Below are positions 9,092 to 16,874 of a DNA stretch of 64,000 nucleotides, one piece after another; within the stretch, counting starts at the first letter, position 1; every line of letters begins with the position of its first letter. The stretch is from contig NZ_PYGK01000024.1 of the NCBI RefSeq assembly GCF_003014595.1, positions 1-64,000 of the forward strand, in the 5' to 3' direction. Origin of the DNA: Chitinophaga ginsengisoli (GTDB lineage Bacteria > Bacteroidota > Bacteroidia > Chitinophagales > Chitinophagaceae). The translations under genes were made by a program, and so were the position numbers. The notes below the pieces were generated by a model. It saw only the letters and a program-made list of their open reading frames with translations, searched no databases and was not told where the DNA came from.

Positions 9092-9634
9092 ATGGAAGTT
9101 AAGGTATTAACCGCACCAGGTTTACACGGATCAGGTCCACTACACTGGCAAAGCATCTGGGAAAAAACATCCGGATACAAACGTATCGATCAGCAAAACT
9201 GGGATACCCCGGTCATGGCTGAATGGGTAAAAACAATAGAAGACGCTGTTGCTGAAGCAGGTCCCGACGTGGTCATTGCCGCACACAGCCTCGGCTGCAT
9301 CGCGCTGGCCTACTGGGCACAGCAAACGAAGCTGAGTATTAAGGCGGCCCTGCTGGTGGCGCCTGCCGACACAGAACGTCCCGGTTTCCCATCGGAAGCA
9401 AGGGGATTTGCACCTATCCCACTGGCGCCCCTGCCTTTTAAAAGCATCGTGGTATCCAGTACGAACGACGAATATGCCAGCCTGGAACGGGCCAGATCTT
9501 TTGCTGATGCCTGGGGCAGCCGTTTCGTGAACGCCGGACCAAAAGGACATATCAATGCGGATTCCAACCTGGGCGAATGGCCCACAGGACAGGTATTGCT
9601 GGGGGAACTGGTCAGGAACTGGGAGACGCTGTAA
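9092..9634 (+). CDS. Serine hydrolase of the RBBP9/YdeN family
   Basis: A 180-residue cytosolic alpha/beta hydrolase. The opening motif PGLHGSGPLHWQ, the nucleophile elbow HSLGC (Ser near residue 66), an Asp in STNDEYAS and a His in KGHIN give the catalytic triad in the usual order and spacing. The family is thought to hydrolyse small esters or amides; the substrate is not known. It converges with the arabinose operon and shares the hairpin at 9643-9666. Confidence 0.8.
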   Translation: MEVKVLTAPGLHGSGPLHWQSIWEKTSGYKRIDQQNWDTPVMAEWVKTIEDAVAEAGPDVVIAAHSLGCIALAYWAQQTKLSIKAALLVAPADTERPGFPSEARGFAPIPLAPLPFKSIVVSSTNDEYASLERARSFADAWGSRFVNAGPKGHINADSNLGEWPTGQVLLGELVRNWETL

Positions 9635-9635
9635 T

Positions 9636-9666
9636 AAAAAAAGCCATCCGCCAGAAGGCGGACGGC
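9636..9666 (-). terminator. Terminator of the araBDA operon
   Basis: On the minus strand, GCCGTCCGCC and GGCGGATGGC form a stem with a TTCT loop, followed by seven T. It lies 49 bp past the araA stop codon. Confidence 0.8.
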
Positions 9667-9714
9667 GATTTGATATTCCACGTCATGGCTTATTCAGCCG
9701 TATTTGATCTAGTC

Positions 9715-11220
9715 TTATTTGAATCCTTTCATCAGGTAGAATGCATCGTTCCAGCGTAATTCATTCCGGAACTGATACAGGTCTGTATTCTTGCCAATCT
9801 TCACATACTCAATACCCGCCATGTCTGCAAAGTCCTGCATATGCGCAGCACCCAGGTTCTGACTGTAACAGGTGTGGTGAGCGCCTCCCGCCTGTATCCA
9901 GGCAGCACAACCCGTACGCATGTCAGGCAGTGGCTTCCACAATACCCTCGCTACCGGCAGTTTAGGCAGGTCGTGTAACGGTTCTACCGCATCTACTTCA
10001 TTCACCAGCAATCTGAAGCGATTACCCATGTCGATCACAGATGCATTGATAGCCGGACCGCCACCTACGTTGAACACCAGTCTTACCGGGTCAGCTTTGC
10101 CGCCGATACCCAGCGGATGGATCTCACAGGATGGTTTGCCGTTCGCAATAGACGAACAGATCTCCAGCATATGTGCCCCCAGTACCAGGCGATTAGCCGG
10201 ATCAAAATGATAGGTATAATCTTCCATGAAGGAGTTACCACCCGGCAGTCCGCTACCCATTACTTTCATCGCTCTCACCAGGGCAGCTGTTTTCCAGTCG
10301 CCTTCACCACCAAAGCCATAACCGTCAGCCATCAGACGCTGTACCGCGATACCAGGCAGCTGTTCCATGCCATGCAGGTCTTCAAAGGTATCTGTGAAGC
10401 CTTTGAATTTACCTTCTTCCAGGAAGGCACGCAGACCTAATTCTATACGTGCCGCTTCCCGCAGGGAGGCGTGTTGTGCACCGCCTTTCAGCAAAGGAGC
10501 TGCAATCACATAACTCTGCTCATATTCCTGTACCAGCGTGCCGATAGCCGCATCACTGATGCCTTTGATATATTTTACGAGGTCTCCTACACCATAACCA
10601 TTCACGGAATAACCGAACTGCAGCTCTGCTTCCACCTTATCACCCTCGGTCACAGCTACCTGGCGCATGTTATCGCCGATACGGGCAAAACGGGCGCCCT
10701 GCCAGTCAAACCAGCCAGCAGCTGCACGCAGCCAGGTACCTATTTCTGCAGTTACTTCAGGATCCTGCCAGTGGCCAGCTACAACTTTGCGGTCCATTCT
10801 CATTCTCGACATCATGAAACCAAACTCGCGGTCGCCGTGAGCAGACTGATTCAGGTTCATAAAGTCCATATCTATCTCACCCCAGGGGATGTCTCTGTTA
10901 AACTGTGTATGCAAATGCAATAATGGGCGTTGCAGGATCTTCAGTCCACCGATCCACATTTTGGCCGGAGAGAACGTATGCATCCAGGCGATCACGCCGA
11001 TACAATCCGGCGCTGTATTGGCTTCCTGGCAAATGCGGTATATTTCGTCCGGCGTTTTTACCACCGGTTTAAATACGATGCGTACCGGTATGTTGGCGTC
11101 TGCACTGAGCGACTGTGCGATCTTTTCTGCGTGCGCCGCTACCTGCTTTAAAGTTTCTTCTCCGTAAAGATGTTGGCTGCCGGTGATGAACCAGGCTTCA
11201 AATTGCTTCAACTGTATCAT
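9715..11220 (-). CDS. araA: L-arabinose isomerase
   Basis: A 501-residue cytosolic metal-dependent isomerase that converts L-arabinose to L-ribulose. The whole length aligns by eye with the AraA family: FITGSQHLYGEETL near the start, MHTFSPAKMWIGGL, GFGGEGDWKTAALVR, the metal-site HMLEICSSIA, and GGAHHTCYSQN near the C terminus. It is the last gene of araB-araD-araA; the gap to araD is 31 bp. No arabinose transporter or arabinosidase is in the operon, so the sugar must enter by a system encoded elsewhere. Confidence 0.97.
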   Translation of the reverse strand: MIQLKQFEAWFITGSQHLYGEETLKQVAAHAEKIAQSLSADANIPVRIVFKPVVKTPDEIYRICQEANTAPDCIGVIAWMHTFSPAKMWIGGLKILQRPLLHLHTQFNRDIPWGEIDMDFMNLNQSAHGDREFGFMMSRMRMDRKVVAGHWQDPEVTAEIGTWLRAAAGWFDWQGARFARIGDNMRQVAVTEGDKVEAELQFGYSVNGYGVGDLVKYIKGISDAAIGTLVQEYEQSYVIAAPLLKGGAQHASLREAARIELGLRAFLEEGKFKGFTDTFEDLHGMEQLPGIAVQRLMADGYGFGGEGDWKTAALVRAMKVMGSGLPGGNSFMEDYTYHFDPANRLVLGAHMLEICSSIANGKPSCEIHPLGIGGKADPVRLVFNVGGGPAINASVIDMGNRFRLLVNEVDAVEPLHDLPKLPVARVLWKPLPDMRTGCAAWIQAGGAHHTCYSQNLGAAHMQDFADMAGIEYVKIGKNTDLYQFRNELRWNDAFYLMKGFK

Positions 11221-11251
11221 GCTGTTGGAATTTTAGATATGACCTTCTCTA

Positions 11252-11956
11252 TCACTGTTGACCATAATAGGAATCGGGCCCGTGTTTGCGTTCAAAATGT
11301 TTTTTGATCAGGGAATCTTTCAGTTTCGGACACTCCGGACGGATCGTTTCTGTGAGGTAAGCCATCCGCGCTACCTCTTCCAGTACTGCTGCATTGTACA
11401 CAGCTTTGTCAGCCGTCTTCCCCCAGGTAAAAGGCGCATGGTTACCCACGAGCATCATCTCCACATCCTTATAAGACAATTGTCTTTCCTGCAGGCACTG
11501 CATAATCTGGAAGCCCGTTTCATGCTCATAGTTGCCCTTGATCATCTCATCGCTCATCGGCGCCGCACAGGGTACATCTGCTGTCAGATGATCAGCATGT
11601 GTAGTGCCATAGATGGGAATATCCCGCTGTGCCTGTGCCCAGGCAGTAGCATAGGTGGAGTGTGTATGTACAATACCTCCGATTTCTTCCCAGTGCTTAT
11701 ATAATACTGCATGGGTTTTGGTATCTGAGGATGGACGTCCGGTTCCTTCGACTGTCTGTGCATCAAAATCCACGATGACCATTTTATCCGGCGACAATAA
11801 CGCATAAGGCACGCCGCTGGGTTTAATGGCAAAGACGCCCAGGCCGCGGTCTACCACACTCACATTGCCAAAAGTGAACAGCACCAGTCCTAATGCAGGC
11901 AATTGCATATTGGCTTCGTAAGCCTGTTCCTGGATGCTTTTATATCGGTTGCTCAT
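11252..11956 (-). CDS. araD: L-ribulose-5-phosphate 4-epimerase
   Basis: A 234-residue class II aldolase-fold epimerase that makes D-xylulose 5-phosphate from L-ribulose 5-phosphate, the third step of arabinose breakdown. Seen: GNVSVVDR, the phosphate-binding KPSGVPY, SSDTKTHAVLY, the zinc ligands HTHSTYATAWAQ, and GNHAPFTWG with the third His. The length is normal. Its ATG overlaps the araB stop (ATGA), which implies translational coupling. Confidence 0.96.
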   Translation of the reverse strand: MSNRYKSIQEQAYEANMQLPALGLVLFTFGNVSVVDRGLGVFAIKPSGVPYALLSPDKMVIVDFDAQTVEGTGRPSSDTKTHAVLYKHWEEIGGIVHTHSTYATAWAQAQRDIPIYGTTHADHLTADVPCAAPMSDEMIKGNYEHETGFQIMQCLQERQLSYKDVEMMLVGNHAPFTWGKTADKAVYNAAVLEEVARMAYLTETIRPECPKLKDSLIKKHFERKHGPDSYYGQQ

Positions 11957-13596
11957 ACATACAATTTTTCGGTGAATGCACCCAGTTCCTGGAATTGACG
12001 GTAACGGGCCGCATAGTATGGAACATTCTCCTGGCGGGGCTGCCAGACAGTTTCAAATCCGGAGGTCATTGCTTTCTGCGCACTCTTAATATCAGTATAA
12101 ACACCTGCAGCTACGGCTGCAAACATTGCTGCGCCCAGTGCACATGCATTCTCACTGTTCACGATCCTGATAGGTCTGTTCATCACATCTGCCAGTACCT
12201 GCATCGCGTAAGAAGATTTCTTAGCTACACCGCCCAGTGCTATCACTTCTTTAATAGGCACACCTTCTTTCGCGAAACGTTCTGCGATGCTCTGTGCACC
12301 GAAAGCGGTTGCTTCTACCAGTGCTTTGAACATTTGCACTGCATCTATCCCCAGGTGTAAGCCGGTAATAGTGCTTTTCACCGTATGATTGGCATCTGGC
12401 GTACGACGGCCATTGAACCAGTCCAGTGCCAGTGGATCGTTATCCTTTAAGGGCAGCTGCTGCGCCTGTTGCGACAGATAGCCTAATAATTTATCTTCTA
12501 CAGCGGTAAGCTTCTCTTTATCTTCCGGTAGCAGAGCATATAATGGCCCCATGATCAGGCGGCGCAACCAGGCAAATACATCGCCATAGGCGGATTGTCC
12601 GGCTTCCAGTCCCAGCATGCCAGGTATTACAGAGCCATCTACCTGTCCGCAGATACCTTTTACAAACAGATGTCCGGCTTCTTCCATTGGCGCCACGAGG
12701 ATGTCGCAGGTGCTGGTGCCGATCACCTTACAGAGTGAGTATGACTGAATACCGCCGCCCACAGCGCCCATGTGGGCATCGAAAGCACCGGTACCTATTA
12801 CCACGTCTTTTGAAAGACCGAGGCGGGTCGCCCATTCTTCACTGATGGTGCCAGCCGGAACGGTCGCTTCTACAGTATCTGTATATGTCTGATCATATTT
12901 GCCCAGCAAGGGGTTTAATTTCTCCAGGAAATCCTTCGGTGGTAAACCACCCCATGAAGCATGCCACATGGCTTTATGGCCCGCCGCACAACGGCTACGC
13001 AGTAAGGTGCTCAGGCGCTTGTTGCCTGTCAGCAGCGCCGGGATCCAGTCGCAATGCTCCACCCAGGAGGCTGCTTTCTCTCTCACAGCTGCGTCTTCTG
13101 TGATGACATGCAGGATCTTTGCCCAGTACCATTCACTGCTGTAAATGCCACCACAATATTTTGTATAGTCTGTTTCATTGCTATGTGCGGTCTCATTGAT
13201 CAATGCGGCTTCTTTATTGCCTGTATGATCTTTCCATAGCACGAACATCGCGTTAGGATTGTTCTCAAAACCAGGTAAGAGGGCCAGTGGAGTGCCCGTT
13301 TCATCTACCGGACCGGGGGTAGAACCCGTTGTATCCACCGCAATACCTTTCACCAGCGCAGCGGTACCTGCCGGGCATTGTTTCAATGCGCCGAGGATGC
13401 TTTGTTCCAGCCCTTCCAGATAATCCAGGGGATGCTGACGGTATTGCTGCACAGCAGGATCGCAATACAATCCTTTCTGCCAGCGGGGATAATAGTGCAC
13501 GGCACTGCCAACTTCTTCTCCTGTCCGGGTATTCACTACGAGAGACCGTACTGAATCGGTGCCAAAGTCGACACCTATTACAAATGAATTTTCCAT
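11953..13596 (-). CDS. araB: Ribulokinase
   Basis: A 547-residue FGGY-family sugar kinase that phosphorylates L-ribulose with ATP. Seen: the N-terminal ATP-site GVDFGTDSVRSLVV, DTTGSTP, HCDWIPALLTG, the GTGAFDAHMGAVGGG block and the C-terminal ALGGVAKKSSYAMQVLADVMNRPI block. It is the first gene of the operon. The promoter region holds a 20-bp palindromic motif at 13683-13702 that is shared with the araR promoter. With a start site near 13681, the 5' leader would be about 85 nt. Confidence 0.96.
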   Translation of the reverse strand: MENSFVIGVDFGTDSVRSLVVNTRTGEEVGSAVHYYPRWQKGLYCDPAVQQYRQHPLDYLEGLEQSILGALKQCPAGTAALVKGIAVDTTGSTPGPVDETGTPLALLPGFENNPNAMFVLWKDHTGNKEAALINETAHSNETDYTKYCGGIYSSEWYWAKILHVITEDAAVREKAASWVEHCDWIPALLTGNKRLSTLLRSRCAAGHKAMWHASWGGLPPKDFLEKLNPLLGKYDQTYTDTVEATVPAGTISEEWATRLGLSKDVVIGTGAFDAHMGAVGGGIQSYSLCKVIGTSTCDILVAPMEEAGHLFVKGICGQVDGSVIPGMLGLEAGQSAYGDVFAWLRRLIMGPLYALLPEDKEKLTAVEDKLLGYLSQQAQQLPLKDNDPLALDWFNGRRTPDANHTVKSTITGLHLGIDAVQMFKALVEATAFGAQSIAERFAKEGVPIKEVIALGGVAKKSSYAMQVLADVMNRPIRIVNSENACALGAAMFAAVAAGVYTDIKSAQKAMTSGFETVWQPRQENVPYYAARYRQFQELGAFTEKLYV

Positions 13597-13682
13597 AACG
13601 TACCTACTTGAACTGTTTCCGGGCCTGTCGGCAGCGGAAGACAGCAGCTATTTTAAAATGAGTAAATGTTCCAGTCTACTTT

Positions 13683-13702
13683 ATTGTCAAACCGACAATT
13701 AT
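13683..13702 (-). promoter_or_regulatory. Candidate AraR operator at the araB promoter
   Basis: The minus strand reads ATAATTGTCGGTTTGACAAT. ATTGTC-N5-GACAAT is a perfect inverted repeat. The central CGGTTTG lies where a -7 element would be. Two near copies occur at 14571-14590 and 15796-15815. AraR binding is inferred from position and from known Nudix-type AraR regulation in Bacteroides. Confidence 0.65.
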
Positions 13703-13712
13703 AAAACAAGGC

Positions 13713-13760
13713 AAAAAAATGCTGATATGACTATCACCATGACGGTGATTACCATATCAG
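13713..13760 (-). terminator. Terminator of araR
   Basis: On the minus strand a two-part stem, CTGATATG with ATCACC pairing to GGTGAT and CATATCAG, is followed by CAT and seven T. It separates araR from the araB promoter. Confidence 0.85.
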
Positions 13761-13766
13761 TCTGCC

Positions 13767-14471
13767 TTATTTCAGATTTCCGGGATCGGAAACAAAATTG
13801 AGGAAGGCGTGGAATTTGGCGCTGTATTTTCTTTTATCCAGCTTGTAATAGAATGCTCCCCTTTTGGAAGTAGCCCTCTCTTTTTCTTTCTGTTTGACAA
13901 GTAAGCCGGTAGATAATACTTTCCTGCTGAAATTACGCTTGTCAAAGCCGGCATCGTATACTGCTTCAAACAGTATCTGCAATTGGGGGATGGTAAACCT
14001 GGTCGGTAACAGTTCAAATAACAGCGGGTGAATAGCTGCCTTGTAACGTAACCGGGCCTGGGCTTCTTCTACCATTTTAGCATGGTCAAAGATCAGTTTG
14101 GGTGCATCCTTGAGTGGGAACCACTCAGCTTTGTACTCATCCGTGATCTGTTGCTTGTACTGGTTGATGTCAATCAATGCAAAATAGGCTACAGAAAGCG
14201 TACGTTCCATCGGGTCCCTATTCGGGCTGCCGAAAGCCGTCAGCTGCTCCATATAGACCCCTTCCAGCCCCGTGAGCTTGGTTAAGGTGCGGGCTGCCGC
14301 CTGCTCCAGATCTTCATCAGTCTGCACGAAGCCTCCCATCAGGCTCCATTTTCCCTTTTCCGGCTCAAAACCACGCTTGATCAGCAAAAGCTTTAGATCC
14401 TGTCCGTCAAAACCGAAAATAATACAGTCTACTGCTACAAGCATCCGGGTTTGCCGGGAATAACGTGTCAT
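13767..14471 (-). CDS. araR: Nudix-type arabinose regulator AraR
   Basis: A 234-residue NrtR-family regulator: an N-terminal Nudix-fold domain (about 10-140, VDCIIFGFDGQDLKLLLIKRG, GKWSLMGGFVQ) and a C-terminal winged helix (about 150-234, LPTRFTIPQLQILFEAVYD, NFSRKVLSTGLL). The Nudix box has lost the catalytic REUxEE residues (it reads RTLTKLTG), which fits a ligand-sensing rather than hydrolytic role. Related AraR of Bacteroides binds arabinose. The ATG at 14471 is preferred over a TTG at 14558, because the shared promoter-operator motif at 14571-14590 would leave only 11 nt before the latter. It sits directly upstream of araBDA. Confidence 0.85.
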   Translation of the reverse strand: MTRYSRQTRMLVAVDCIIFGFDGQDLKLLLIKRGFEPEKGKWSLMGGFVQTDEDLEQAAARTLTKLTGLEGVYMEQLTAFGSPNRDPMERTLSVAYFALIDINQYKQQITDEYKAEWFPLKDAPKLIFDHAKMVEEAQARLRYKAAIHPLLFELLPTRFTIPQLQILFEAVYDAGFDKRNFSRKVLSTGLLVKQKEKERATSKRGAFYYKLDKRKYSAKFHAFLNFVSDPGNLK

Positions 14472-14570
14472 ACTATCCAGGAGTTTAATTCCGCTAATAT
14501 AAAACTCCCTGTTGACATTGCCAGCTTTTTGACTCACAGACTGTTTATTTCTACACAAGATAGAACTTTA

Positions 14571-14590
14571 AATGTCAAATTTACAATTAT
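14571..14590 (-). promoter_or_regulatory. Candidate AraR operator and promoter of araR
   Basis: The minus strand reads ATAATTGTAAATTTGACATT. It contains TAAATTTG, a full match to the -7 element TAnnTTTG, inside an imperfect inverted repeat like the one before araB. The start site would be near 14569, about 98 nt before the araR ATG. This suggests autoregulation. Confidence 0.6.
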
Positions 14591-14596
14591 TTTTTC

Positions 14597-15247
14597 TCAG
14601 AATAATTGACCGGGAATTAAGGTGTTATAATCAGATACGAAAGTGATGATATTATCGTAGTCGCTGAACTCTTCACGGGTGTGCATAGTAGTTAGCACCA
14701 CCGCCTTCATACCTGCATTGGCAGCAGCTTCCACGCCTTTAGGTGCATCTTCGAAAACAATGCAGGAAGCAGGATCTGCGCCTAGTTCAGCGGCTGCTTT
14801 CAGAAATACTTCAGGATGCGGCTTGCTGGTACTTACATCATTGGCAGTAATGATACTTTTAAAGTAGTGGCGTATATGCAGATTGTCCAATGCAAAGTCA
14901 ACGTTAAAAGGAATAGCCGCAGTACCTATACCCATAGGGATGCCCTCTTTTTCAGCTGCTTCCAGGAATGCCTGCAGGCCCGGTATCAGTCGCAGATGAG
15001 GCAGATAAGCCGCCTGATAACGTTTCTCCTTTTCCAGGGATAATGCGTCCATCTCTGCCGCTGTAAAACGGTCCTTCCCAAAAACACGCACCAGCAGCTC
15101 CTGGTTCTTGCCATACATTTCCTTTTTCACTGCCTCCCGGCTCAAACCTGCACCCAGCTCTAATAATGTGTTATACCAACCCTCCAGATGATACGCCATA
15201 TCGTCGATCATAGTGCCGTTCATGTCAAATATAAATGCCTTTTTCAT
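14597..15247 (-). CDS. HAD-superfamily sugar-phosphatase or beta-phosphoglucomutase-like protein
   Basis: A 216-residue HAD-IA protein. Motif I reads FDMNGTMID (Asp8 nucleophile, Asn10 where most relatives have the acid/base Asp). Motif II is the Thr in GTAAIP, motif III the Lys in SKPHPEVF, motif IV FEDAPKGVEAA. The four-helix cap lies between residues 15 and 85. Such proteins act on small sugar phosphates or are mutases; the substrate is unknown. It lies upstream of araR in the same direction but has its own promoter and is separated by the araR promoter. A link to pentose metabolism is only suggested by position. Confidence 0.8.
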   Translation of the reverse strand: MKKAFIFDMNGTMIDDMAYHLEGWYNTLLELGAGLSREAVKKEMYGKNQELLVRVFGKDRFTAAEMDALSLEKEKRYQAAYLPHLRLIPGLQAFLEAAEKEGIPMGIGTAAIPFNVDFALDNLHIRHYFKSIITANDVSTSKPHPEVFLKAAAELGADPASCIVFEDAPKGVEAAANAGMKAVVLTTMHTREEFSDYDNIITFVSDYNTLIPGQLF

Positions 15248-15273
15248 ATGCCAGTTTTACAATTTTAGCGGGG

Positions 15274-15281
15274 CAAAGCTA
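15274..15281 (-). promoter_or_regulatory. -7 promoter element of the HAD gene
   Basis: The minus strand reads TAGCTTTG, a match to TAnnTTTG, 26 bp before the ATG at 15247. A TTG at 15298-15300 (minus) could be the -33 part. Confidence 0.5.
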
Positions 15282-15386
15282 ATAAATTAAATAGCTGCAA
15301 CGTAGTCCCAATTCCCGCCTTATTTGCTTAAGTTGGCTTGAAATTTAAACAGTCGGAGCTTTCTCCAGGAATTATTTGCTGAGATC

Positions 15387-15480
15387 GGACTCCGTGGGAG
15401 TCCTCTTGTTTGTAGCCCGGGGTTTCACCCCAGGGAATCGTGTTTATGGCGCCGGGTGCCCCCCGGGACTTTTTTTTCCG
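15387..15480. repeat. Dispersed intergenic repeat (second copy)
   Basis: GGACTCC/GGAGTCC hairpin (15387-15403), then TTTGTAGCCCGGGGTTTCAC, then CCGGG/CCCGG with eight T on the plus strand. The order of parts matches 441-480. The final hairpin could terminate plus-strand transcription, although no plus-strand gene is near. Confidence 0.65.
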
Positions 15481-15487
15481 GGAACCG

Positions 15488-15519
15488 AAAAAAAAGAAGG
15501 TCGAATGAGTTCGACCTTC
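15488..15519 (-). terminator. Strong Rho-independent terminator with no known gene
   Basis: On the minus strand a perfect 10-bp stem, GAAGGTCGAA/TTCGACCTTC, with a 4-nt loop is followed by eight T. The nearest upstream gene on this strand already has its own terminator at 15838-15886, so this one must serve a transcript starting between them. Confidence 0.85.
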
Positions 15520-15794
15520 GCGATCTAGTTCACGTTATTGAATCGACCGCATGCGGCAAAAATTACTGGAATTTGCATGCAGTTCGCAGAAACATTTTCA
15601 TGATTGAACCGGTGTACCACACTATCAACACACCACACCCCCGCAGACAGGAAACAGATCCCGCAGTTATAAAAGCAGCGCTATAAATGATCTGTCAGAG
15701 GACTCTTTGCCTGCCGGATAAATAGCATAACAGTGGAACATCCGGACGGGCAATTTTCGGTAAACGTAATTGCTACCTCGTGCAATTTAGTGAT
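15488..15794 (-). ncRNA. Candidate small RNA or short leader transcript
   Basis: This minus-strand stretch is bounded by a promoter-like site (TAGTTTTG at 15801-15808, inside the 20-bp motif at 15796-15815) and by the strong terminator at 15488-15519, giving a transcript of about 300 nt. I see no ORF longer than about 24 codons; the longest begins MFHCYAIYPA near 15740. It matches no RNA family I recognise. Because its promoter shares the araB/araR motif, it may respond to arabinose. This is inference from flanking signals only. Confidence 0.4.
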
Positions 15795-15795
15795 A

Positions 15796-15815
15796 AATGT
15801 CAAAACTACAATTAT
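15796..15815 (-). promoter_or_regulatory. Third copy of the araB/araR operator-promoter motif
   Basis: The minus strand reads ATAATTGTAGTTTTGACATT, identical to the araR site at 17 of 20 positions, and contains the -7 match TAGTTTTG. No annotated gene starts just downstream; the HAD gene begins 550 bp away. Confidence 0.55.
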
Positions 15816-15837
15816 ATTTTTTCCTTCTTTGGAGCAT

Positions 15838-15886
15838 AAAAAAAGTCCAGGGATAACAGCCGTATGTACGACCCTTATCCCTGGAC
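15838..15886 (-). terminator. Terminator of the dioxygenase gene
   Basis: A 12-bp stem, GTCCAGGGATAA/TTATCCCTGGAC (15845-15886), is followed by seven T on the minus strand, 26 bp past the stop codon. Confidence 0.85.
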
Positions 15887-15911
15887 CTCTATATGTTTAA
15901 AATGGTACTAT

Positions 15912-16793
15912 CTACTCCCCTACCTGGAAACACCGCATACTGATGCTGCCATTCTGGATCTCTTCATAGGTGAACCTGATCTCCTCATCCGCCCCAGCCA
16001 GGCCAAGACCGTAAATAAAAGGAAAATAGTGATCCGGCGTTGGGATGGACAGTTTTGCCGCCTCTCCCAGCCTTTCATAGTGCAGCAGATCGTCAAATGC
16101 ACGCTGCTCTATCTTGGCTTTTGCGATAGCATCAAACTCTAACGCCCAGTCAAAAGGAGCGGCATTCTCTGAAAAACTGATTTGTCGCAGGTTATGGACA
16201 AGATTGCCACTGCCGATAATCAGCACTCCCCTCTTACGAAGCTCTCTCAGCTCCTGCGCCAGCTGGAAATGATATGCAGGCGGCTTGTAATAGTCAATGC
16301 TCAGTTGGTATACCGGTATATTGGCTTCAGGATACATGTGCTTTAACACCGTCCATGTGCCATGGTCCAGTCCCCACTGATCATCTTCCACCACCTCCGT
16401 GCTTTTGATCAGCTTTGCTGTTTCACGGGCCAGTTCCGGTGCTCCCGGAGCTGGATACTGCACTTCATGCAGTGCCTGCGGAAAGCCTCCGAAATCATGT
16501 ATTGTAGCCGGCCTGCTGGCAGTCAGCACATGTGTGCCCCTTGTCAGCCAGTGCGCCGATACTACCAGTATAGCGTTAGGTAATTGTTTTACTGATTCTC
16601 CCATCTCTTTCAGCCGGCGGGTGAAAGCATTGTCGTAAAGAGCATTCATCGGGCTACCATGTCCGATAAACATTGCCGGCATCAACGTAGTACGCTGATA
16701 TTCACGGGTGATCTTACCCAGTTCTTGTAATTGCATATATAATCCTCCTACAGGCAAAACGGCCATAGCGGCCAGAAAATCCTTCCTGTTCAT
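15912..16793 (-). CDS. 4,5-DOPA dioxygenase extradiol-like protein (LigB/YgiD family)
   Basis: A 293-residue class III extradiol ring-cleavage dioxygenase-fold protein. Likely metal ligands are the His in FIGHGSPMNA, the His in SAHWLT and the one in the DHGTWTVL region; IIGSGNLVHNLR is the usual later motif. E. coli YgiD acts on L-DOPA. The start at 16793 gives MNRKDFLAAMAVLPVGG, an N-terminal hydrophobic segment with an RK pair seen in Bacteroidota relatives; it may be a Tat-like or anchor sequence. A TTG at 16862 is less likely. The gene is divergent from the symporter. Confidence 0.8.
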   Translation of the reverse strand: MNRKDFLAAMAVLPVGGLYMQLQELGKITREYQRTTLMPAMFIGHGSPMNALYDNAFTRRLKEMGESVKQLPNAILVVSAHWLTRGTHVLTASRPATIHDFGGFPQALHEVQYPAPGAPELARETAKLIKSTEVVEDDQWGLDHGTWTVLKHMYPEANIPVYQLSIDYYKPPAYHFQLAQELRELRKRGVLIIGSGNLVHNLRQISFSENAAPFDWALEFDAIAKAKIEQRAFDDLLHYERLGEAAKLSIPTPDHYFPFIYGLGLAGADEEIRFTYEEIQNGSISMRCFQVGE

Positions 16794-16874
16794 AATATGT
16801 AAAGATAAACAACACCTATGCGCTATAAATGGACAAAACATCTGATAAAGTGGACTTTTCAATATATTTGAGGC

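Noticed and set aside
14597..15247. HAD gene as part of the araR/araBDA operon
   Set aside because: It has its own -7 element and araR has a separate promoter-operator in between; a functional link remains possible.
15456..15686. 76-codon frame on the plus strand
   Set aside because: It runs through two hairpins and a strong terminator on the other strand and resembles no protein.
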